DNA from: Anadara kagoshimensis
Lineage: Eukaryota > Mollusca > Bivalvia > Arcoida > Arcidae
Direction of reading: 5' to 3'
Length of the DNA: 64,000 nucleotides
Assembly (NCBI GenBank): GCA_021292105.1
Contig: CM037870.1
Span: 61,716,167-61,780,166, forward strand
Position 1 is the stretch's first letter. Each line of letters starts with the position of its first letter. Shown one piece after another: positions 55,828-64,000 of the stretch. Position numbers and translations under genes: made by a program. The notes beneath the pieces are model-generated. The model was not told the DNA's origin, did not search any database, and saw only the letters and a list, made by a program, of their open reading frames with translations.

Positions 55828-56544
55828 TATATGTTAAATGTACACAAGATTAAATATTTATCGTTATCATGGTTATATTTAAGAAATAATTCATTGTTTT
55901 CTATTATATGAAGTTCTCATTATATAAAATGAAGAAAAGTATTGTTTTTTGTTTGTTTTTAAAAGTATTTGAGTATCTCTGAATATCAACACCAGTTATT
56001 GGTGCAATGTGATAAGAAACTGCAATTAGATTGCAGTTTATCTTACAAAAGATAAAGAATAACAACTTACATTTCTTCCAAATTCCAAATGTCAAACAAT
56101 ATGAACAGAACTAATTCTTCACCAAAATCATTTAATAGTTTCTCTTATTGAAGGGAGCCCTTGGTTTGTGAAGTATTATTGGAACCCTTTTTTTAAAAGA
56201 AATATTTGTAGTTATTATTAATAAATGTAATTGCAGCAAGCACAATGACTAAATCTTCCATTACCAAATGTTTAAATCTTTTTTATGGTCATCATAAGTA
56301 GAAAACAGTTAATATGCTATGATAGAGCTTGTTGGTTACCGTTATGGGAACTTATAAACGAAGCTAGCTGCTTACAAAATAAATTGATGACTTGGTGATG
56401 TTGCAAGCCTGTGTTTGTAAAGGCCCCGAAAAAGGTTGATTGTCGTTATCAATAATATTATGGTAATTCTTTATCAACAATTATCCTAAATGTAATTGAT
56501 GTCCTATAGTTCTAAGTTCCTTTCATTTTAATTCTGATTTCACA

Positions 56545-57560
56545 TGAGACGACTGTAGCTAGCTAGATAGGAGATGCTTACCCTTCCAGAGTACCTGACC
56601 TCAATTCCTTGATGGAAGGTCACCTCTTTAACATTGCCAGTTTGAAAATATTTACTTTGCTTGCAGGACTGTGATTTTGACATGGAGCAGTATGTGTGGT
56701 CGATAGCACATACTAGTACTAGAAACCATTATAATTTTAACCTGATTTAGTAAATGTTGAAATTGTAACAAACAAATCAAACATGCATTGAAGATACCAT
56801 CAACAAAATATAAGAGTTTTTGATAGACACCATATTAGTTGTTTGGTAATATAATTTTCTAATAAACAATCAGTATAATGAATTGGCATACAATTTGAAC
56901 CATTGCTTGCTTATTTGTTTCTTTCTTCATATTTATGCAGAACCTTGTTTAATCTGGAGAAAATACTATCGCCAGATTACTCTAAATACAGATATACAGA
57001 AATATTTGAATGTCATCTATGTGAGCCTGAAATAAAAGATACGACCGGTTTAAGTTATGCTTCATATTTGGTCTTATACCTCCATTATGACAACCACATA
57101 TAAAGATATGGCAAACGTGATGACTAAAGTTTTTCTAGTATCAACCTTCCTTTTCTATTCGGTAATTAAACATAATTGTTTAACAATACAATACTCTGTG
57201 ATGGAATTTGTTCCTATTATCGGAACACATAGCCTTATCAAAATCCTCAAAAAGTTATCTGCGTTATCAACAAAATTTTTCTTATGTCTCTGTTTCTAAA
57301 ATTATACTGGAAATATTTTTTTATTCTCGGTTTTTGATTACACTTGGCGGATGTAGCTAGCTAATCAGGAGGTGCATAGTTTTCCGGAGCACCTGATGGA
57401 AGTTCACGTGTTCAACTTAATTCGCCAGTTTAAAATTAAAAAAAAAAACTTTGCCTTTGGAATAACAATTTGGACATGGACAGATTATTTTCTAATTATA
57501 CATATTTCAAGAAATGCTGAAGAGAATCATACATTCGATGGTACTAGAGTCATTATAATT
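56545..57560. repeat. Decayed duplication: 56545-56735 and 57345-57560
   Basis: Both contain TGTAGCTAGCTA, an AGGAGRTGC block, CCAGAG or CCGGAGCACCTGA, TTGATGGAAGGTCAC or GATGGAAGTTCAC, CAGTTTAAAAT-like, TTTGACATGGA or TTGGACATGGA, and GGTACTAGAGTCATTATAAT or TACTAGAAACCATTATAAT. A related GATGTAGGTAGCTAGATA also occurs at 59921. Non-coding. Confidence 0.65.
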
Positions 57561-58770
57561 GTAGCGATTTTCCAATTAAATCTCCATTAGGTCACATTCT
57601 CTGTAAAGGTTTATTTTCATTTCCCACATGAAGTTTTTAGTCTCTGTTATTCCTTTGCCTAACAGTGTCCCGTGTATAGTACATATCTGCACTTATTGGA
57701 AATGGCGTGTTACGTATGTAATGAAATTATGTTTACATTTTCGAGTCATTTAAGTAACCTTAAAATATATTGTAACATGCCCTTGATTGGAGTAAAACTC
57801 GACATCTCTGCTAACCTTATTGGGTATATAAGGTTTCAACTTTTAATGCACCTTCCTTTTAATCATTAGGTGAAAAAATATATAATAACAATGTTAAAGT
57901 CACATGTAAGTTTAAAGAAGTTATAATATCCTATAATAGTTAATTTATTTACATTTTAACTTTCTTATTCCATTTTATATATTTTGTAAAATATGATAAA
58001 TACCGCCCTAGATTTGACATGCATTTTTATGCTGTTTCCAACAAGAGGAAAGCTAAAGATAATGCTTATCCAGGAATAGAAATTACTTGATGGTCCTCTC
58101 ACAGATTTATTTTAAACAGAATATCAAAAGTTAAAAATAAAATTTGAAAATATGGATGGTTTATCTTATCTCCATTTATGCCTTCTATGTTACAAAAATA
58201 ATAATCTGAGCATTTGTTATATATATTTTACGTCTGGAATTAAAAACAAAAAAATGGATGCTAAAAATCTAAAGAAATACTTGAACGTCTTTCTCTAATA
58301 TATTATCTCGAGTAAAACATAAAAAACCGTATTATGTTTTTAACTCTTTACAGCACTATCCTTAAGTCTGAGTTGAAATAACGCCTTGAACAAATTATCC
58401 AATTGCTACTCTTTTACAAAAACTGCAAGACAAGTTGCAAATATCTACTGTTGAATGGGGAATCTGGTTATTTTGTCGAGTACCATACGAACTACAAACA
58501 AAAATATAATGAAAAAACCAAAAACAAAATGTTAGAGGCTTTGAAAGACAACATATTTCTCGTGTTTGGTAATACAATTTTTCAGCAAACAATTATTAAT
58601 ATAATTAATGGACACAAACTGTGCACCATTACCTGCTGATTTTTGTTAATTCATATAAAAACAAATTTATGCAGAAAATCACGTTAAATCTGGACCAAAA
58701 ATGTCGCGAATTCATCCATACAAATACATAGATGACGTTGTATCTCTAAATAATTCTAAATTTACAGTAG
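56830..58770. repeat. Second decayed duplication: 56845-57010 and 58565-58755
   Basis: Both share TTTGGTAATA-AATTTT, AACAAT, AATGAATTGGCA or AATTAATGGACA, ACCATT, CTGCTT/TTGCTT and TTTATGCAGAA followed by GTTTAATCTGGA or GTTAAATCTGGA. Alignment is patchy, so the duplication is old. Confidence 0.5.
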
Positions 58771-59309
58771 TTAACGTTTGTTTTCTGTTGATCAAAATAT
58801 TTTTCCATAGACCCAGGGCATCTAACACCTCTAATCACTACATTTCTTGTTTCATGAAAAGCACACTGGTTAGGAAATCGCCATGAGTATTTGCTATATT
58901 TAGAAGATGCACAGACAGCAGTGCACGGCGGCCATGGCCAACAGTCAAGTTCAAAGCATGCAAAAATCTAAATTTAGATTTTCTGTCAACATTTCTATGT
59001 CCAATTCGTAATTGTTATACAGCATGCAGTATTGTAATGGCACTCACCATGGACGTTTGTCATACTTTGAAAATATTAAAAACAAAATGGATAAAAGCTC
59101 AGTTGAAAGATACAGACAACTATGATTTTGGATTTCTGTAATGGATGATAAAAAATTATTATACTTTTGTGACACATTCGGATTATTTTACTTTTCTATT
59201 CTATCTAACCTATTTAGCTCACTATGTCGACTTTAAAATTATTACTAAACCTGTTTTAATTTATAACAATTTAACAGTATTTTAATAAAACCTGTGAAGA
59301 ATGTTTTTC

Positions 59310-60880
59310 ACGATAACGTTTCAGTGTCCACTACTGTTAATAAGGGATTTTAATGAAATAAGCATTGAAAGTTTGTCATACTGATATACACAGAGCAGAA
59401 AGACATAAAAAGTAAAGTGTTTCGCAGACATCACAGTGCAACTGCTGTTTGCACGTACAGTAAAAAGTGAATTTTTTTAACATTTATAAAGGTCACTTAA
59501 GGAAACCACTAAAAATTACCTTTATGGAAGGTGCCTTTTATATGGTCTTTTATTGACTTTAAGACAAGTTTGACTGTACTACATAATGAGGTCTGCATAT
59601 AGACAACATGTTACAGGAATACTAAGCTCATATGTCAGGTACATGTCTTTCATTTCAACGACATGTGTCTAACAGAGAAATTGGATATATACGTTCACAA
59701 TTAGCATTATTTTTCTTTCAAAAAACTAGTATCACAGTCCAACATTTGATAAAGAAATGATACTTTGGTACTTAGGTCTAGCATAGATAGTTGAGAAAAT
59801 TTAAATTTCTTGGGATACTAAGTCATTTCTTTAAAGTGCTTTATCATTGCTTATACGTATCACGTATCCTGAATGAATCCGATCTCCATTGTAGCATGAT
59901 ACCTTTTACACACGTTGCGGATGTAGGTAGCTAGATAAAGTAACAGTATGTTATTCAAACTTGCTACGAATATTCGTCAATTTAGTTTAAGAAGGTACGA
60001 GTCAAGGTCAAGGTAAAATTTCAGTGTCCACTCAATAAAGGATTTTAATGAAATTGGCATTTAACGTTTGTCATGTTAATATGTACAGAACAGGAAGACA
60101 TAAAAAAGCAAAGTGTTTCAGGAACATCACAGTGCAATAGTTGTTTGCATGTTCAGTAAAAAGTAAAACGTTTTTTACATTCATATGTAACCGAGCTGCC
60201 GCTTGCGTATTGTGTCTGTATTATGTCATGTCTGTGTTTGTATACGTTGTATCATGTGACGTATAAAAAATGTACGTTTTGTATACTTATGTTTTGTTGA
60301 CGAGTGACCGATCACATGACTGGACGGACAATATAAATTTATGCTAATAAAGTTAAAAACAACCCACTTACACATTTTTGTGTCGATATAATGAATCCAT
60401 AGACCAAGAAATAAAAAGTATTTTGATGTAAACCAGAAGCAGTCTGTTTCTGTTTGTTTCATTCTGCATTACCGACTGGTTACACATATACATGTGTATA
60501 TAGTCAAACCTGCCTTTAAAGGCTACCCATGGAAACAAATAAAAGCGGCGTTTATGGCCAGGTACCCCTTATATAGCATTTTATGGCCATTAACGCAAGT
60601 TAAGCTGTAATACATAATGAAATCTGCATATAAACAATATGTTACGAGAATACTAAGATGATATTTCAGGTACATGTCTTTCATTTTAACAACATTCGAC
60701 ATAACAGGGATATTGGATATTATTGTACAATCAGCATTATTTTTCTTAAACTAGTATCACAATCCAACATTTAATAAAGAAATGACTATTTTGTACTTAG
60801 ATTTCGTGTTGGTAGTTGAGAAAATATCTTGGGATAATGTTGCATTAAAATGTCATCTTCTGTCAGGTGCTTTATCATTA
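59310..60880 (+). repeat. 0.6-kb direct duplication: 59310-59840 and 60020-60840
   Basis: Both copies run from TTTCAGTGTCCACT through AAGACATAAAAA, CATCACAGTGCAA, GTTTGCA, CAGTAAAAAGT, GGTACATGTCTTTCATTT, GCATTATTTTTCTT and ACTAGTATCACA to GTAGTTGAGAAAAT. The second is longer because a 299-bp LTR is inserted. Each contains a remnant of the 157-bp MITE (59484-59582 and 60499-60613). Confidence 0.88.
60186..60484. mobile_element. Solo LTR, 299 bp
   Basis: It begins TGTAACCGAG and ends CTGGTTACA (TG to CA with inverted TGTAACC/GGTTACA). CATA flanks both sides (60182-60185 and 60485-60488). It contains GTATAAAAAATG, a TATA-like box, and GCTAATAAAG, a polyadenylation-type signal. The paralogous site near 59480 lacks it. 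No internal retrotransposon genes are present, so it is a solo LTR left by recombination. Which LTR family is unknown. Confidence 0.8.
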
Positions 60881-61019
60881 CATATCAGATTTAAAAATTA
60901 TATCATAATTTAAAGTTTCTACGCAACACAAAACGCTCACACTCTAGTTTAGAGAGAGCTTAATTACACAACACATGAAGCGATTGCAAGCTTCTGTGGA
61001 GAGACTTTAACTTTTGAAA

Positions 61020-61227
61020 ATGTTAGAAAATGATTATGTGGAGGAGAAAACAGAAAGTTTCATAGAAATTGATACCAGCCATGAGACGGAAGACAGTACT
61101 GATACCAGGGAATATGAGCGGGAAACATGGGCGCGTAAAACTGAATATCTGCTGTCTATGATTGGGTATAGCGTAGGCCTGGGGAATATTTGGAGATTTC
61201 CATATATCTGTTTACGGAACGGAGGGG
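61020..61227 (+). CDS. SLC6 (neurotransmitter:sodium symporter) gene, first coding exon only
   Basis: ATG at 61020 opens an acidic cytosolic N-terminus ([14 protein letters not shown] and on), followed by [20 protein letters not shown] and [18 protein letters not shown], the TM1 signature of sodium- and chloride-coupled SLC6 transporters; the Asn of GLGN is a sodium ligand in this family. The exon ends after 69 codons plus one base at GGG G|GTAAGC, the NGGG boundary common in SLC6 genes. The next exon (GAF in the family) was not found by eye before 64000, so the gene continues beyond the window. The substrate cannot be decided from TM1 alone. An upstream TTG in frame is not needed. Confidence 0.93.
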
Positions 61228-61764
61228 GTAAGCGCACAAAATTTAATTAGTTTCTTGGAATTCCAAATACATGTAAATAACACATTTCTGCATTTTACTG
61301 TTAACGTTTTCATGAGTTCAACTGTTTTTCCCATGACATGATAAACCACAGTATAACTTTACCATTATAAGAATAGTAGTAGAGACACGCCCGACTCCAT
61401 CTTAAGTCCATGTGATATTGTCACCTTCCTTCGCCCCGTGGAGATGTCATTTTTCAGGTTTTACGATTTGTTTGATGTTTAACTGTTAATAAAATAATAA
61501 ATGTCTAAATTACTGACGTTGGCAGGTATACACGAGTACTGGCATATTAAAATCAGTTTTTAAAAAACAATTATGGCGTCATCGTTTGCTTTAACTTATT
61601 GGGTGCTGGTTTATCCATCTATCTGTTAGATAGTTATTTAATTTTCTGTTAAATAGTTATTTTTCTGATGGTAAGTTTAAAAGTTGGACGAGCTATTCAC
61701 CTATCCAACTGTTGTAACATTATCAAACACTTGACTGTTCGGACAGCTGACAAAATTGAATGTG

Positions 61765-62739
61765 CTCAGGCGACAAATTATTTACAGTTTTTAAAAAATA
61801 TATAAGCCGCTCCATGACAAAACAACCCTTATGGCAATATATACGTCCCATTCTTGCTTATAATTCTGAGATATGGTTTATGGATCTTTATAAACAAATA
61901 TGGTCATCCAAAAACAGAGCACTCAATAAGAATCAACCAATTGATCTCATATCCTTGTATGATGTTTTTCCCATTGAAAAGGTACACATTAAATACTGTA
62001 AACAACTTCTTGGTGTCAGTAAAACTTCTTCCAATCTTGCTACAAAATCCGAGTTAGGCAGATTTCCAATATTTCAATTTATATTAAATCAAGTAGCTTG
62101 CTATGTATCAAGACTTAATTCTAATAACTTAAATCCTTTAATTAAAGAAACATTAATTTTATCCAAGAAATTATATATAGATAATACTTATTCCTGGTAT
62201 TCATTTGCTAAAGAAGCATTATCAGAAATATCATTAGATATAAATACTGTTCAGTCATTTGATTATACAAAACAAAAACATAAATTTAAAAAATTGAGAA
62301 AATGAATTCTTTAGGAAATGAAAGCAAACTATATATGTACAGTAAAATCAAAACCAGCTTTTCAAAGGAACCATATCTCGATATTCTGAAAGATTTTAAT
62401 TCCAGAAAGCAACTTACTAAATTTAGAATCAGTGATCATTCACTAGAAATAGAAAAGGGTCGTTATAAAAAGTTAAAAAGAGATGAAAGAAATTGTAAAT
62501 TCTGTAACACAATTGATGAGGAGCAACATTTTATTTTTGACTGTACAAATAACAAGGAACTCCGTAAAGATTTTATAAAGTCAACCAAAGCTTCTTTAAA
62601 CTGTAATGTTAATGAAAATAATAAGTTTTCAACAATGATCATAATTTTGAAATCAACATTCCCTTGTCTTATACGTAAATTAGGTGTCTTCATTAAAAAG
62701 TCTTTTGAACTGAGGAGGACAGGTTTATTGAATATATAG
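61765..62739 (+). pseudogene. LINE ORF2 remnant, two frames
   Basis: About 180 plus 145 residues in frames that overlap by four bases (ATGA at 62302-62305). In intact relatives the two parts form one protein, so the ATGA overlap is a lesion and not a coupled-translation signal. No start codon of the parent ORF is present; the first Met at 61760 is fortuitous. Confidence 0.8.
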
Positions 62740-62818
62740 GGTATTAAACTGAATGTTTTCATACAGGTACATATATATCATTTATTTTATTTTGTGCAAT
62801 GAATATGCTGTCAAAGGT

Positions 62819-62964
62819 GTTGAACCCGATAATGTAATAAATTCCATCAACCGATATTGTCATAAAAATTCACCGATATAGTAATAACAACCGATAATGT
62901 AACAAAATTTAACCGATAATGTAATAAATTTTCTAACCATGTTATTACATTATCGGGTTCAACA
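62819..62964. mobile_element. 146-bp MITE nested in the LINE 3' UTR
   Basis: GTTGAACCCGATAATG at the left and CATTATCGGGTTCAAC at the right are perfect inverted ends (22 bp in all). AAAGGT flanks both sides (62813-62818 and 62965-62970), a 6-bp target duplication. Inside, ACCGATAATGTAAYAAA-like units of about 22 bp repeat four to five times. Confidence 0.88.
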
Positions 62965-63790
62965 AAAGGTATTAATTTGCAATATTGCATATTTTATGTA
63001 ATTCTTGTAAGATGATTGTAACAAACTATCTATGTAGTTTATATACAATAAAGTATTATTATTATTATTAAAAATATTACGTCATAGTATGAGAAAATGA
63101 CGTCAAAGTTTTCTTTTGTTTCTCGACATATTCGATTACGTCGCTAATGTTAGATTTTACATTAACCTTATTAGAAAACATCCATTTTTAAAACGATCTA
63201 TACGGATTATTTGTGGACGGATTTTTATGATTTTTTCACTATTAAATGCAAAAATAATCGCAGTTTCATACATTATAAAAAAATCCATATTCAATTTTAA
63301 CGTCACTGAAAAAACTGGAAGATTTTTTTTAAATCCGGCATGATTATTTTTTAACTTTTCCTTAATCTTTTCACCGTCAATTAGTGAACTGAAAATATTT
63401 GAAAAATTACTAAAAAGAAATAATATCTGTATTTAATTGTCACATTCACACAAAACACGACATTAATCACACAAAAATTGCACAAAATTTTATTTTGATA
63501 ATATGCAAACAATAACTACGGGCAATTCCACATTATCTTAAATACATACAAATAAATCAGTCCATCTGAACTAAGTGGTGTCCTTAAATTTAAAAACAAA
63601 ATTCCGTGTACTGAAATTAAAGTGTGCTGGATTTCAGACCTTAATCGCTATTTTTAGATGATATTAATTTTGATTTCTTTTGCAAAGACTGAAAATTAAT
63701 AATACGGTTGTAACAATGTTGAGTTAAATTGCCATGATATAATGAAGTTTTGTTTCAAAAGAGGACATTTTATTCCGTATCTGAAGTTGG

Positions 63791-63830
63791 TTACTTTTTC
63801 AACATTCAACATTCAATGTTGAAAAAGTAA
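63791..63830. repeat. Perfect 16-bp inverted repeat
   Basis: TTACTTTTTCAACATT (63791-63806) and AATGTTGAAAAAGTAA (63815-63830) form a hairpin with an 8-nt loop. A partial TTCAACATTC also recurs at about 63857. Unclassified. Confidence 0.9.
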
Positions 63831-64000
63831 ATATAATCTGAAGTTAGTTACTAATTCAACATTCGGATATATTACACAACTTAATTTTTCAGGTTTTTCG
63901 ACCTATAATTGCAACTTTATCCTCAATCCTCCCTCACAACATGTAATGAACTAACACACTACCTAATCTGAAGAGATGTTGGATACACTTAACCCTTGAT

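Larger units (their letters stand above)
53666..61019. other. Gene-poor interval between SLC66A1 and the SLC6 gene
   Basis: No ORF here resembles a known protein. It holds MITEs (54464-55008, 55160-55827), a TAGCCA repeat (55525-55690), two decayed duplicated blocks (56545-57560 and 56830-58770), a 0.6-kb duplication (59310-59870 and 60010-60880) and a solo LTR. 53666-54460 and 57570-58550 contain nothing I recognise. Confidence 0.6.
61765..63072 (+). mobile_element. 5'-truncated LINE (non-LTR retrotransposon) with degenerate ORF2 C-terminus
   Basis: 61760-62305 encodes the post-catalytic part of a LINE reverse transcriptase (IRPILAYNSEIW, EKVHIKYCKQLLGVSKTSSN, ELGRFPI). 62302-62739 continues it in another frame (KLYMYSKIKTSF, LTKFRISDHSLEIEKGRY, then CKFCNTIDEEQHFIFDC, a CxxC-H-C motif typical of LINE C-termini). 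The frame change at about 62302 makes it a dead copy. The catalytic YxDD region is absent. The 3' part has AATAAA at 63047-63052 and a (TTA)n tail at 63054-63070. Clade not determined. Confidence 0.88.
61228..64000 (+). other. First intron of the SLC6 gene (open at window end)
   Basis: It contains a truncated LINE (61765-63072), a MITE nested in it, and a 16-bp-arm hairpin at 63791-63830. 61230-61760 and 63075-63780 are AT-rich with nothing recognisable. Confidence 0.6.

Noticed and set aside
62302..62305. ATGA overlap as a coupled stop-start between two LINE ORFs
   Set aside because: Both parts belong to one conserved LINE protein region, so this is a frameshift in a dead copy.

Overview
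The window is AT-rich eukaryotic DNA with GT-AG introns, interspersed MITEs, SINEs and LINEs, and long minisatellites. The protein matches are metazoan. The repeat families (GGCCCATGGGCC-ended elements with GGTCAAGGTCA tandem cores, ACATGTA-rich introns) are of the kind I associate with bivalve molluscs. I infer a bivalve or other lophotrochozoan, without certainty on species.

Layout, left to right. (1) 1-1320: end of a dispersed element whose core is a 145-bp tandem repeat. (2) 2030-8547, plus strand: the C-terminal five exons of DDX19 (Dbp5), the DEAD-box helicase that remodels mRNPs at the nuclear pore; its introns hold a ~43-copy 55-bp minisatellite and several MITEs. (3) 9.4-13.6 kb: gene-free, convergent 3' ends. 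(4) 13668-37371, minus strand: a complete eIF4G gene in 31 coding exons, with PABP-binding region, canonical YDREFLL eIF4E-binding motif, MIF4G, MA3 and W2 domains. (5) 37.4-38.9 kb: head-to-head interval between eIF4G and the next gene, with an inverted ETS-like motif and a DR1 nuclear-receptor-like site. (6) 38939-51829, plus strand: SLC66A1 (PQLC2-like lysosomal cationic amino acid exporter), 7 coding exons, with intron 2 expanded by a ~5 kb 50-bp minisatellite. (7) 52-61 kb: no recognisable gene; decayed duplications, MITEs and one well-delimited solo LTR. (8) 61020-61227: first coding exon of an SLC6 sodium-dependent transporter, followed in its intron by a 5'-truncated LINE that carries a nested MITE.

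The genes do not form a pathway. DDX19 and eIF4G both act on mRNA (export and translation initiation), but I read their adjacency as coincidental. Intron phases were used as an internal check: nearly every exon junction closes in frame. Three junctions or exons in DDX19 and eIF4G do not, and each needs a 1-2 nt indel to restore conserved residues, which suggests base-level assembly errors or recent lesions.

No convincing new protein system was found. The most unusual signals are repeat-related: about 20 regularly spaced nuclear-receptor half-site clusters in two copies of one tandem-repeat element; tandem duplications that captured an exon end with its splice donor (DDX19) and a terminal exon with its stop codon (SLC66A1); a minisatellite that looks born from a MITE terminus; and two transposon insertions whose empty target sites are visible in the same window.
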